The position numbers and the translations under genes are program-made. 64,000 bases of DNA, taken from the NCBI GenBank assembly GCA_029204225.1, contig CM055113.1, forward strand, positions 4,727,881-4,791,880. Direction: 5' to 3'. The notes under the pieces are model-generated. The model was not told the DNA's origin and did not search any database. It saw nothing but the letters and a program-made list of their open reading frames with translations. Shown here piece by piece: positions 34,265-45,819 of this stretch (position 1 is the first letter of the stretch; every line of letters begins with the position of its first letter). This stretch comes from Diphasiastrum complanatum. Taxonomy: Eukaryota; Streptophyta; Lycopodiopsida; Lycopodiales; Lycopodiaceae.

Positions 34265-34409
34265 TGTTAGAAAGTGTAAGGCTATAGCCCTAGCACAACA
34301 CTCTAGAAACACAAATGGACGGGTAGCTCAATGGTAGAGCACCCCACCGGAATGGGGGAGGTCCTAGGTTCAATCCCTAGCCCAACCACACACACCAACA
34401 AGTGTAAAA
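34265..34409 (+). repeat. TRIM 3' LTR
   Basis: Starts TGTTAGAAAG after the purine tract GAGGGGGAG and carries the same tRNA-like block. The A box is at 34324-34334 and the B box at 34367-34377. The terminal TTTTCACA of the other LTR is missing. Confidence 0.82.
34318..34384 (+). promoter_or_regulatory. tRNA-like block with polymerase III A and B boxes (3' LTR)
   Basis: Second copy of the D-arm/T-arm block, with both boxes and both stems identical to the first. The anticodon stem is slightly better (CCCC/GGGG) but encloses eight bases. Confidence 0.8.
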
Positions 34410-34740
34410 ATTGATGATAAAAAATCCCCTCAAAACAACGAACACTTCACTTTCATGACATTGAGTATGATGTGTTAGCTTTGTTTAGTGCAATATTAGG
34501 TCATATGAGCATCCCCCCAAGATATGCCAATAATAATATACAACTGCCCACCATTTGCACATTAAAAAAGAATGCACATGTGCACTAAAGAGACATAAAA
34601 ATGTCTATTTGCGAAATTGGACTATATGAAAATTCAAAATTTTGATTTAAGAAGTCAATGATGTCTTAAGTTAAAGCTTAGTAAAAATATACATGCAATG
34701 TAAAAAGTTAAAGGATCTATATCAAAACAATAATATAGAA

Positions 34741-36131
34741 TTCAGAAATCAAAAAATGTGAACTAACCAGCACTACTTATATCTCAACATTAACCAGGCA
34801 TAAGTTGCTCTTTGGGTTTCAAAAGAATCTGGATTGTCTTAGGTAGATTCAGTGTTGACTAAGGAGCAAATGACAAGGAAGAAGGAAAATTCTGAACTCG
34901 ACACATTAACATTATGTTTCAGCATCGTTGAAGGAACGTGAGAACTTGGTCTTGAGGTAATATTGAAATGAGCAGTAAGTACTCAGCACACTACATAAAG
35001 AACCCTTTGACTAAAACTAAAAAAAGAAACCACGGATGTCTACCAGAAAGATCTTTCCATTTGGACCTTCAAATATAGCATTTCAAATCTTTGAATGGCT
35101 GGACCTAAATATTGAGGAGATTATGGAGGACAATGAATGTAGGGCGCTGCTTCCATACAAGACTCTCCTTTGGCTAGAGAACAAAATTGTAGGCGTTCCT
35201 AAAATCTGTAGCATGTTGCTAACAAATTGTGCATAATTCTTAACCTGAAAAATGCATCTAACATGGCCCTTATCATTGTGACGAAAACAGGCCATACCAA
35301 CACCATTTGAAAGCACTCTGGACCATGGATACTCGTTCCCTACATTCCGTTCCATGTCCGAATTGGAACAAGTTCAATAGATACAAAACCAAAAATAATT
35401 TCAGCACTTTTTATTTTTTTTAAAAGAAAGATTATATTCAAGAAACACATTATCATAACAGGCCATGAATTTAATATAGAATGCCTACGGAATGTAGTTA
35501 ATGGAGAACAGCATAAGTTTGTTACTGACAATGTGTTTTTATTGACCACATTAGGTTTACCCTAAGCATTGAGTTAAAAATACACGTCAAGCATGCCATT
35601 GCCATTGCAAAATAGCTTATCAATAATTCCATTTTTTGGCAAACTACCGCATATCTTTCAATGTTACTGATTCTCACAGTAACAAACAATACTCTGGTGC
35701 TTTAACTGGCAGCTGCTGCCATTTCAGGTGAGGGATATTCCTGCAAATTAAGATTTTATGTTCTGTAAATTGAGATTCAGTTCTACACTAACTCAACAAA
35801 ACAGCTGATGTGTTTGCACGTGTCACAAAAACATTTGCAGTACAAATTCTGATATTATGTCATGAAAACCTAAATTAATCTTCTGCTCAAAATGTGTGCT
35901 TGAGATTTACCATCATAGGAGCTTGGTACTCGCAAGCAAGCAGCTTGTGCTTGCCTGCATCTGAACATCGATCTTGTTGCTCATTTTCCTCTGACAGAGC
36001 TTTCTCATTCTTTTTTCCTTACCAGAAACAATTGACAAATGTTCAGGATTTCTGGTGCAAGCAAATTCAATTTCATATATGAAGCAGATGCAGCTCAGTA
36101 AACCTTTGCAAAAGGCTTCTGATAAAAGCTC
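34741..36131. other. Unassigned interval
   Basis: AT-rich, with only short ORFs lacking recognisable motifs. No LTR boundary or RNA gene was found. Confidence 0.35.
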
Positions 36132-36209
36132 CAACATTGCATTCATAAATATCAGGGCTTGATTTTTCACCAACATTGCATTCATAAATATTAGGGCTTG
36201 ATTTCTCAC
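36132..36209. repeat. 39-bp tandem duplication
   Basis: CAACATTGCATTCATAAATA begins at 36132 and again at 36171. The two 39-bp units differ at two positions. Confidence 0.9.
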
Positions 36210-36849
36210 CAATTTCAACCTACACTTCTGCATGACTAATACCAGAAGGGACAGCAAGCTTTGATGTTCTGTCTTCACAGTACCATCAGCTCCAACTACA
36301 AAATCTAGCTGCTATATGAAGTTGATGGTTCGGGCCGAGAACATGTTCATAACTTGCATTAAGTTCTTCTGTGGAGATTCTATCATGCTTGTAGAGGGCC
36401 ATTGAGCAGATTTCCAGACCCGATGAAACATAGTAAAGCAGTGAACAACAAATTTTCAGTAACACAAGACTTTGAGGAGTTTAGAGAGAAAGCTGCATGG
36501 AAAGAACAGCGAATAGAGGATATCGTGCATTCTTCCAAACATAGCTATGTGAGCAAAATTTTGAAGAGGGGGAAGGGGCATTCTCCATAAAGGCAGTTGT
36601 GCAAAAAATGCAGAAGTCTTGCATAGCTGCAAATGCTGCTATTCAGCAGCCTGCAATTCCCTTGCTGTCAAACAAGGGTGACACAAATAAACCTCACATC
36701 AACAATCTTCTCTCAAAGAGTATTTTCCATGTTCACAACATGTAGAAAAAGCAAGGTTTTGCTACATTCAGGCAAGCAAATCATCTTTGCACAAACGATT
36801 ACAAACTCTCTTTCTGTCGACCTTCGGTGACCAAAAGACATTAGCAAAT
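36210..36849. other. Unassigned interval
   Basis: A 62-codon plus ORF (36402-36590) with mixed charge (RGKGHSP end) is present, but nothing supports it as a gene. Confidence 0.3.
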
Positions 36850-36861
36850 CCCCCCCCCCCT

Positions 36862-36907
<46 letters not shown>
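36850..36907. repeat. Poly-C followed by (CT)n microsatellite
   Basis: About 20 C residues with one T (36850-36869) run into about 19 CT units. ORFs reading through it are artefacts of the repeat. Confidence 0.92.
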
Positions 36908-36909
<2 letters not shown>

Positions 36910-39654
36910 CCCATCACTGTAGCATCACTCCATCCGCTCCCTTGTAGCCCCCCCTGCATGAGCCTTGGAGGCACACGCTATTTTGGCCCCCACATTGCCT
37001 CAGCCACTACATTTCTGTCCTTAGGTCTCCCCTTAACATTTTTTTTTCTCGCTCTAGCCAAGGTGAATGGGTGGCTGAGGCATTGTCAAGCCCAAAATCC
37101 TGACGCGCCTCCAAGATGCGGGGAGCCTCAATTTCTAGCAGGGCCCCCCAATGGGGCTTGGAGGCAGGGCACTGAGGTTATTTTGCAATTTAGCTTAGCT
37201 GCGACAGCGGGGGCTATTGTGATGCTTTGCTAAAATACGAGGTGTCACTCCTAGGTGAGTTTGAGGATGAAAGTAAGTTTTGTTGATGTTTTATTTCTTC
37301 TGAAATACAATCTTTGTTTTTCATATTTTTTAACAATTTGAAATGCCATGCACAACGGCAGCTTATCTTCCTTTTCCTCGTCTTCGCAATAATAGCAATG
37401 AAACTACAAGCATGTGAGTGACAAATAGTTTCCATCAGCCATCATTTTGCTGCGCACTAATTGAAATTGCCTGAAAGGCAGGGATGCATAGCAATAGCAA
37501 CCATGAAAAAATTTGACATGCTTGTGTGATCTCTTTTCTTTGAAATTTTTCTATCAAAAGATAGTTTTGACTCTTAAGCATTTGTCCTTTTGTGCTATTG
37601 TGTGAACTAGTTTTGTAGAAGCTAATTATTACTATTATCTATATTTTCTTACAACAACTTGGAAATGGGAAGTTCTGTGGAGCTCTGGTCGCATTATCTC
37701 TTTCACCTGCATTTGCAACAAACGCATGTGGTCCTTATCATGACATGCATCCCCTCAACTTGTAACAGCTTGCCATCTTGATTCAGGAAAGCAAAAGGCG
37801 ATGTAGCCACGTAGAGCTGTAACCATTTACATGGTGAAAGTTATCATTATCTTTTACACGTTCTGTCTCTTTGTCATATTCATTTCACTGTGGCGATCTA
37901 CCCCCACCCCCCCATGACCTCAAGTCAGATCAAATTATTTCAAGATCAAAGGGAAAGCTAGTTGAATGAATATTAGGTGCGTACATCCATTATCAAGACA
38001 ATATGCATAATGTCGTTCTGAATCATGTTAGGCCAAGCTAGAATGGGTCTTGTATGAAACATCAAGACTCTAATCGACCTGCTTTTTTCCGTTGATAAAG
38101 AAGCTTTTTCTTCCCTCATTACTCATATGTCAGAGGATGCAAATGTCAGAAACAGAGTAGGATAGTGAAGTCCTCCAATTGTTGACAGGCCCACAGTTAA
38201 TTGATGTAACAACAACGATCCCCTACGTAAGAACGACATTGACACTCATCTTTGACAACCACTTCAGCCAAGCAAATCGGAGATAATGAAAGTTGAACAC
38301 AGTGGATTCAGGTTTCGTAGGCTATTTACAAGGGTATCCTTCAGCCAAAATTGAGTCCAGAACCACCAAAGCTAGGGAAAGAGCAAGGGAGAACTTCAGT
38401 GAAAGTAGAGCTGATGCTACCAGAAAGCAATCCAATGAAAGGTCGTACAGAAACGATTCTTGACACATCTTCGTTGTGTCTATCTTCATGTCACAACCAG
38501 ATCTTGACATTTTTATTACAAAAAAGATCTCAACGGCAAAATATTACAGGATTTGTGAGCTACATATGCATTTCTTTTCAAGCGGATCTATTACAGTTCC
38601 CAGTAATCTTGAACAATCAATTTGTTCATCTCCAGCATGTTGAAAGCTTGCCTCACCTTCATCGGTCTTTTCGGTTAGCTTGTATCTACTTTTTGCTTGA
38701 TTTCTTTTGGTTGTAGGAATGTCTGAATGGAAGAAGTCCACCAATGCAGTCTTTATTGACAAGCAATGGCAACTCTTTCCGCGGCTTCCAAACAAGCTAG
38801 CTTGCCAGATTCTGGCAAGAATTTCTCGAAGCTACAATAACCAACCATTTAATTGCTTCTTCAGCTCTGTAGTCTGCTTGCCTTATCAGATTACAACTGC
38901 TTATTCTTCTCAAGATACAAATTGTCAAGATCTCAATATTCACATCAGAATACTTGGCTGTGTTGCAAGAAAGGAGTGGGATCTAATGTTGGAATATCTA
39001 TTAAGGAGCAGAATGATGTTAACAAGGATTAAAGTATAACTGAGTTGCAAACTGATGTTGCAACAAAGCTGTATGTTGTCACTCTGCAACACAAGTGTAT
39101 GTTGGAGTACATAGTAGATAGAGCTTAACTATGTTCCGACATGTAGCAGCTTACATTGGTTACATATACATTTAGAGTAATGAAATCAATTGAAAAATAC
39201 ATCTCGTTTTTTTACATGCAATCAGAACATTTTCAAGGTTTTTGCAAATTACTCACTGAAAATTGCCAAACTTCCGACGACGATAACTTTGGTCACAAGG
39301 CACCGATTTGTTAAATGAGCGCATCAATATTTGTTAAATGAGCACCTTATCAAGGTTATGCAAAAGCATAAAAGAGATGATGCAAGTTTTGAAAATATGA
39401 AAGATCCCATGGATGAAGGATAATTTTCATGTATAGACTCTAGAATAACCAAGCTTTCAATTCCATGTAGTATGTGGGAAACCTTGATCCATGAAACATT
39501 CCATAGTTTTATTGGTGGAAAATCCAACAACATTACGTGCTATGATCTAGACTCATAGCTTGAACTCTAGAAAATTAGACAACCTAAATGAGCACAAAAA
39601 AATGTGCTTGGTAGGGAAAATCAGAACATGGAGTACACCGCAACTGATAAGCTA
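36908..39654. other. Unassigned interval
   Basis: No conserved domain was found. A 110-codon plus ORF (38707-39039, MVVGMSEWKKSTNAVF) and a 121-codon ORF (38351-38716) stand out by length only. No repeat ends were seen. Confidence 0.3.
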
Positions 39655-39985
39655 GTTCTAGAATTAATGCCCTCACCTCTTGAATCTCTTTTGTTGAGTT
39701 TGCTAGATAAGTTGGATACATATGAGCTTTCATTTTCTGCAGTAGATTGCATAGCTCTCTTGAGTAGAAAATAGTTGGCGACCTCCCATAAAAGTGGAGT
39801 GACTTTATTCACACAATCCCTTAAATCCAACACCAAACTTTTTTGAACAAGGCATCTTACTTTATTTGCTTGTCCTGATGAGCATGTGGAACTTCAACTA
39901 GATCTTCGTATATTCTCTAAGCTTTCCTACTTTGATGCTTTGCTAGTATAGCTTCTTTGAAGACCTCAACCAAGATCAATACTAG
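39655..39985 (-). pseudogene. Family X copy 5, diverged fragment
   Basis: The minus strand reads VNKVTPLLWEVANYFLLKRA, then SSYVSNLSSKLNKRDSRGE, matching the VTPLLWEV to KGDSRGE stretch of copy 2 (22425-22545). The nucleotide match extends to about 39985 with frameshifts. It is clearly more diverged than the other copies. No other part of the family is present here. Confidence 0.7.
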
Positions 39986-40059
39986 GATGCCGAAACAAGA
40001 GAAACAATGGGAATGAGAGGTAGCTCAAACCCCTCATAGAAGTTATTCAATCTACACAA

Positions 40060-42330
40060 CACAACTGATAGGGGAAATTCCCGACGAGGGATTGGTCTCG
40101 CCAAGAAGCCCTACATGGGAAGGGCCCACACTGCCCTTACGTGAGTGATTGGGGAATGCCGCTTCCAATCCCGAGGGCCATTTCAACCACCCCGTGCTTC
40201 CCAGCCGATGAGGGTTTTCCAGGCCCCCAGAGGCACGGCTGCAGGGAGGTGTAATTGCAGTCCTAGTCCTATCGGTCATGAGGTCTAGACTCTTCGTTCT
40301 CTAGATCGTCCACCCCTCTATTTAGAAGTCCGTAGAGGGGACGTCACTACTGTCTTCATCCCTCTCTGTTTTTGGTGGATCCAGTTTTGGAGGTCTGTTG
40401 GTACTACCAGCTAGTCCAGGTGACTGCATTGGCGATCCGAATGGTATGAAAGGTTGGGTGGGTCTTGTGTAGTCGGTGTAAACGGCATAAGTTAGATGCT
40501 AGAGCCCATCGCTAATGAGCTCATAGGTTTCGAAATAGCTATAATTCCCGCAATGTTGTATTCTAAATATAGTATCTCCTGCCTGTAAGTGAGGGTGGAG
40601 TGCCAGGGTATAGAAATAATAGTGTGTGGCTCCTTCCCGGATCAATTGACAGACATCCCCTAATGTAGGGTGGAACTGATTTTCATCCATTATGTTCAAC
40701 AATCCAACCCCTCATGAGGAAGGGAGTTGTTCGGCGCATTCCCCATCCTAGGTCTCTAGAGGCACCTACTATCGTCAAGATGGGATCATATCTATAACTC
40801 AGGGTACGATTCCGGGTAGTATTGCTTATGTCAACGTCTTTGGTACTTCACAATGGTCGAGATTCAAGGCTAGAGGTCACACGAGTGTAAGTACTTACAA
40901 ATGTCATAGGGAGTTTCGTAGGGGTACTCAATTAGCAATCTTGAGTCATCGTCTGTTGCTAGTTATTTACTTGGAATGCGTCACAAGAATGTTCAACCAA
41001 TCATGGTGAAATAAGCAGACAGTCATGAAATGATTATGCTATAATATCATAATTACTTATGTGCAGTGTGAGGGTGCCAATTATACGCGCCACCTTTGTT
41101 TGATAGGCGGTGGTACTTTGCCAAGCGTCAGGCCTAGGTATTTCGCTAGGCAGTTCCAACATTGGAAGTGACTATGTTGACCCCTAACCGAGGTGGTGTA
41201 TTTCAACCATGTACGGTGATGGCCCGCTCTTGTGTTTCAAAGAGGTCAAGCTTACAACTCATTGGCACAAATATAATGGTTAACGACTCTTGAAAACTAA
41301 GTATGACGTACGAAGAGATCCTAGTCTTCAAAGCGATAAAAACATGACGTGCTAAAAAATGCAAGCATCCTCATATATTTCTCGCCTAGCATACCACATA
41401 ACTTTACTTAAGTTTAAATCAAATCATGCTTGACAACACCGATGTAATGTGTCATGTGATTCTATGGTCATAGGTAGAAACATACACATTTTAAGGTTAG
41501 CAAATGCATTGACAATAGCTTGTAAAAACCACTTCAAGAAGTAAGTATTATACCTGAGGCGTTTGAGAGAGGGACCGGTTTCCTTTTGAGAGCCGCCAAG
41601 TCATGAGATCTAATGCAAATCGATGTACCATACTGTCATCTTGGGAGTCCTTCAACATATGCCACTCCGGGATTTTGTAGAAATTTCCGCAACTACGCAG
41701 CCAGCAGGGAATGCGCCACAAAGTAGGAGGTAGCAGAGAAGGCGCTGGTTCATACTGCAGGGGCTCGCAATAAACATCTACTACTTCACATCTGCAGGTA
41801 TTCGTCTCTCCATCTCCATTTCTGATCAATCTACTAGCAGGGAATGTGCCATAGGGCAGGCAGGCAACAGAGAATGCGTCAGGTTGCTGTCAACGACTGA
41901 TCTGGCGTTCATCATCTCAATTGATGATGTCAATGATCAGCTACAACGGAGGCATAGTCCATTGGTCAACTCCTTCAGAGCTTGGCAATGAGCCCACAGG
42001 CAGAATTTGACATGTACAGAGATTAGATTGGAGGTGATGTCTGCGCTAGTGTAGAGAAGTAGGTGGCAGGTGATTCTGTTCTCTGGAATGTAGCAATGCA
42101 AGTCCGCTTACTTCTGGAATGAGACTCACCACAGACAGAAATAAGGTCAGGATCTAATAGTAACTGCCAACCTCGTGGTTCTGGGATGCGATCCACCGTA
42201 ATCAAACGTGGACACTGTTGCCAATTCCTTGCTCTAGAACGGGCCACTGTCGCTACTGCATGCAAAGTATGGTTACCTCGCTCAACATCATAGTCAGAGG
42301 CCATAGAGATCTGGATCACCAATGTAATTT
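40060..42330 (-). other. Possible degraded multi-exon gene or retroelement accessory region
   Basis: Three minus-strand ORFs look more protein-like than chance would suggest: 42023-42322 (ASDYDVERGNHTLHAVATVA), 41548-41829 (CRCEVVDVYCEPLQYEP) and 40499-40702 (NQFHPTLGDVCQLIREGATH). Donor-like sequences occur after two of them (GTGAGT near 42136, GTATAA near 41549), but I could not join them in phase. No family was recognised. They lie downstream of the minus-strand Gypsy pol and could be its 3' accessory region. Confidence 0.25.
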
Positions 42331-44039
42331 GGGGCCATAGCCACTTCTCCTACACCTTGAGCTTCTACTCATATATTATAAATAAGAATGGCAGGTTTGT
42401 AAGGAGACGATCCTCCTTCTCAGGTCTGAATGGACTGTGTCTACTATTTGTGTATTCAACACATTCCCACACCCTCTCTCTCTTCACATAGCTCACTCTC
42501 CCGCCTTAAAACATCCGATCAACAGGGAGCTGTCTGAACTCTTAACTAATACAACCAAAGAAATATTCATTCATGCTCTCACGTCCACCCTCATGCAAAA
42601 ATAATGCTTTCTCCCATCATCTCACTCATTCATCCTTTCACGTGAATGCAAAAAGAGGCCTCTTCTTTTATATTCTTTTATATGCATCTCTCACACCTTT
42701 CCCTTCAAAATGCCATCCATACCTTCATTTTTCAAGCCTTTCTCGAAAAGTGTCCTTTCTTGTACATGGCTCTTAGTTGTGATTTGACCACAATTGGTAC
42801 CCTTCCCTTTTTGAAAAAGATGGATTGGGGTAATGGGTACGGGTACCACTTGTGTGAGCCACTTTCATCTTTTGCACTTGTCGGTGGTGTAAATGGTAAG
42901 TACATCCCTTGATACTTTTGTTAATTGGGTAGTCCTCATTGCTACTTGTGGTCAATTCCTATCACTTTTAGGTAGGGTATTTTTGATAAGCACTTTTAGC
43001 CTCCAATTGCATTTCCCATTTGCGTGTCCATGGCCCATGGCTTAAGATGTCGAGGTGATTTGTTTGTCAGTGTGCCGCTTCGACTTGCATCGGGACTTGC
43101 CTATAGTTTTGTCACAGTTTCCTTGACCCTGTTCCATAATTTTTGACCATTTTTTGCGAGTTGATTTTTCTCTTTGCCGATTTTTTTCGTGTGTCGTTAT
43201 TGGCGAGCACTCATGACTTGGGGTTTCTTCAAGGCAACCGGTCCCCGGAAAAACACAATAGACAATTTTTCTATTAATAAAAAGTAATGGAGTACATTGG
43301 AAAATTCGCTCGGCCATGCCGGCTAGTATAATCAGGCTAATTCTAAGGCCGTAAACTATTCTATGGGCCATTTCTAAGGTCTCAAAATTTGCTCTGGCCA
43401 CATTCTGGACGGGCTGAGACCCCTATCTATAGGCAACTGTGTGCAGATTTTACCATTAATAGCCGGGTTTTACATGCCGATTTTTGTACAAAGGTGTGAA
43501 AATCGCTTTAAAAATAGCCCAATTTTTCGTGCAAAATATCGGCTAACATTGGCGACTTCACTAGGGAGTGTGATCCCCACACGAACGAACTCAGAATGCT
43601 CTTGGTGGTGAATTAAGTATAGTGGGCTCAGCACCCTTGCTGGGTGATGCTAACCACCAAGATCTTGTATGGTGTCTTTAATCGCTCTCTTCCCAAAGGC
43701 CATTGGTTGAGCCCTTAGGATCCATCAAATACTCCCACCCATCATATTCAAGGCATGCCCGTCTCAGACCCATGCATGGAGGGATATGCAAATGCATTTT
43801 TCAGTGATTTAACATGGATGCAGGTTACCAGTGCTGTGTCTAATATTGCGTGAGTGCAATGTGCATGTGCATTGCAGCTCCATTGACTACTTGTCAAAAA
43901 TGTTTCACAGAGCGAAGACTAGATTTGCTCTTGTAAATACCATCGATCTAAATGAGATGTTCCTAGCTTGAATCCAAAGTGCGTAAAAAGAATCTACCAA
44001 AAGTTCTCAATCTACAACTGACTAGAGCAATGTGAACTT
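42331..44039. other. Unassigned interval
   Basis: No gene or repeat boundary recognised. Short ORFs only. Confidence 0.35.
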
Positions 44040-44081
44040 GTTTTTATTTATTTATTTTATTTATTTTATTTTATTTTATAG
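44040..44081. repeat. (TTTA)n/(TTTTA)n microsatellite
   Basis: Imperfect tandem TTTA and TTTTA units over about 40 bp. Confidence 0.85.
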
Positions 44082-44395
44082 TGCATTCTTATGTAGCTCA
44101 GTCCTTCGATATTTCAGCTCCCCTGTGTAAAGGGGGTCATTCTCGGCCACATCTACCAATATTGGGTCAGCCCCCTCCAGGAATTGAAAGTAAAACATCT
44201 CGTTCCATGTCTTGCGTTCTTTGGCAGTCCGATCACGTATCCGCAAATATAGGGCTAGATCGGCTCCTGGTTCCATCGCTTCATTTGGGTTGTACCACCA
44301 TTTGGTGAGGTGGATCTTTGTTGGTTTTGTTTTAGGGCCCCAAGGTTGAAGCAGCCACTTTTGTAGGTAATGGGCATAATGATCAGCTAGCCGAA
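44076..44395 (-). pseudogene. Unrecognised protein segment with NPNE motif, copy 2
   Basis: An open frame of about 110 codons with no good start, reading RLADHYAHYLQKWLLQP, WWYNPNEAMEPGADLALYL, WNEMFYFQFLEGADP. Its right edge joins the Gypsy integrase zinc-binding region at about 44395 (EECHS), where the expected GGHFAG is replaced. That makes it a separate sequence joined by recombination. The homologous segment at 25611-25862 is on the other strand. The many tryptophans and the NPNE and NEMF blocks are its hallmarks. It may be a retroelement gag or a captured host exon; I cannot say which. Confidence 0.5.
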
Positions 44396-44446
44396 CAAGC
44401 TGTGGCACTCCTCTAGGACAAATTTAGCCTCCTCGGGGGTTATACA

Positions 44447-44677
44447 TCATCGGTATATTCCTTCCACCCCTCGTCTATATAAGATTCCTCCTATGAGTGC
44501 GAACTTCAAGGCCTGTAGTCGTAACTTCGGTATTTCCTGGGTGGTCATGTCCTCGGGGGTATCTAATGTCAATAAGTAAGTTGCTAATGCCGCATACCAA
44601 ACGAGAATTTGTGCAACATCTACCTTCAATAGTTCTTTCAAGTGATCTGTCTCCCACTCGCTACCAGTGTTGGTCAC
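44447..44677 (-). pseudogene. Gypsy RNase H-integrase linker
   Basis: The frame reads LRLQALKFALIGGILYRRGV, the conserved region just before the integrase zinc finger. It corresponds to LRLQALRFSLIGGVLYIRG near 15140. It is truncated immediately afterwards. Confidence 0.7.
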
Positions 44678-44731
44678 CCCTCCTAGCTCACATATGCAGT
44701 CAATAAGTCCTTGTAACCTAGGTGGGTTGCT

Positions 44732-45412
44732 CTAGAGGGCATAGTCAAATTTTTGAAGGGATATGATCCACTTCATCAGTCGTTCGGGTGGTTCTAGTTT
44801 GTTCATTATCAGAGTTACTGCCGTGCTTTTGGTAAAGAAGGTCACTTTCCAGTGTAATAGATAATGTCTAATCTTTGCGGCGGCATAGGCTATCCCTAAA
44901 CATATCTTCTCAGCCTTTGAGTAGTTAAGCTCTGCTTTGTTCATTTTCCTTCCTATGAAGATAATAGGGTGGTAAATCTTATCCCAGATCTGGGCTAAGT
45001 AACAGTTGATGCATGTATCAGTGGTGCTAGTAAATACGTAGAATTCCCTATCATACATGGGTGGTTTCAAAATTGGGGCATTAGCTAGGGCCGTTTTTAA
45101 TCCTTGGAAGTACTTCTCGCACTCTTCGTCCCATGACCACTTGGTTTCATTTTTCAATAAGCCCGTCACGGGGTATGTGTGGGAAGCGTAGGACATCACG
45201 TATCTTTTGTAATAACCAGTTGAACCTAGGAAGGTTTGAAGTTGACTCACGGTGGTGGGGGCCATCATAGCTAATATCATGGCAATCTTTTCGGGATCGG
45301 TGGCCCTGCCATATTTACTGATCACATGGCCTAACAACACTCCATATGGTACCCCAAACAAACACTTGTTGGCGTTCAAGGAGGTGCAGTGGCTGCGCAC
45401 TTTTGGAAGCAT
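44732..45412 (-). pseudogene. Gypsy reverse transcriptase thumb and RNase H
   Basis: The frame starts in the RT thumb/connection (GVLLGHVISKYG, then LQTFLGSTGYYKRYV). It continues through RNase H (FYVFTSTTDTCINCYLAQIW, NYSKAEKICLGIAYAAAKI). In RNase H the first catalytic Asp, expected near the DAS/DVS position, reads TSTTD and may be lost. The enzyme would copy RNA into DNA in the cytoplasmic particle; this copy is frame-shifted from the upstream RT core. Confidence 0.8.
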
Positions 45413-45760
45413 TTCTTGAGTACGACGAGGTGCTCAGTGATTGTAGATGCCCCGCAGAGGTGATCTATGAAGATTTTGAGATTCTCATCTAAGATGTCCT
45501 GGAACTGTTCGTTCATGAATCATTGATAGGTCCCTGGCGCATTGGTAAGCCCAAATGGCATGACGTGGTATGCGAATACTCCGAATGTGGTAGTAAAGGT
45601 GGTTTTTAATCTGTCTTCTTCTGTTATGGCTATTTGGTTATAGCCGACAAAGCAATCCATGAATGAATATTGTTCCCTCCCCACCATCTCTTCTAGGACT
45701 TGGTCTATAAATGGTAGTGGATAGTAGTCCTTTCTAGTTTGTTTGTTCAAGCACTTGTAG
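45413..45760 (-). pseudogene. Gypsy reverse transcriptase core, catalytic site altered
   Basis: The frame 45520-45750 reads YYPLPFIDQVLEEMVGREQY, then MPFGLTNAPGTYQ, the classic RT fingers/palm motifs. A TGA follows where related elements have arginine (CGA to TGA is a single transition). Beyond it the catalytic motif reads FIDH, so the second aspartate of the essential pair is replaced by histidine. The enzyme would be dead even without the stop. Confidence 0.82.
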
Positions 45761-45819
45761 TCTACACATACTCGGATGTGTGTGGAGTTCTTCTTTGTTC
45801 GTGGTACAATTGGAGAGCA

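Larger units (their letters stand above)
34037..34409 (+). mobile_element. TRIM: terminal-repeat retrotransposon in miniature with tRNA-like LTRs
   Basis: A complete miniature LTR element of 373 bp: LTR 34037-34192, primer site TGGTATCAGAGCC at 34193, a 72-bp internal region, the purine tract TTGAGGGGGAG, and LTR 34265-34409. It has no coding capacity. Both LTRs hold a tRNA-like block with polymerase III A and B boxes. The initiator-tRNA-Met primer site, the TGTTAGAAA start and the purine tract resemble those of the adjacent Copia element, so Copia proteins are the likely source of its mobility (inference). The 3' LTR lacks the last roughly 10 bases of the 5' LTR, so its right edge is approximate. 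Confidence 0.85.
31390..34740 (-). repeat. Inverted, diverged third copy of the 26.9-27.4 kb segment
   Basis: The reverse complement of 31390-31628 and 34410-34740 aligns with 26860-27430, including TTGAAGTTTGTT, CTATCCTTTTC and CTCAATGTCATG blocks. The two halves are separated by the Copia-TRIM insertion (31629-34409), so the segment was in place before those elements arrived. Confidence 0.65.

Noticed and set aside
36768-37233. Proline/Ser-Leu-rich ORF over the poly-C/CT tract
   Set aside because: Its composition comes from the poly-C and CT repeats, and no conserved sequence follows.
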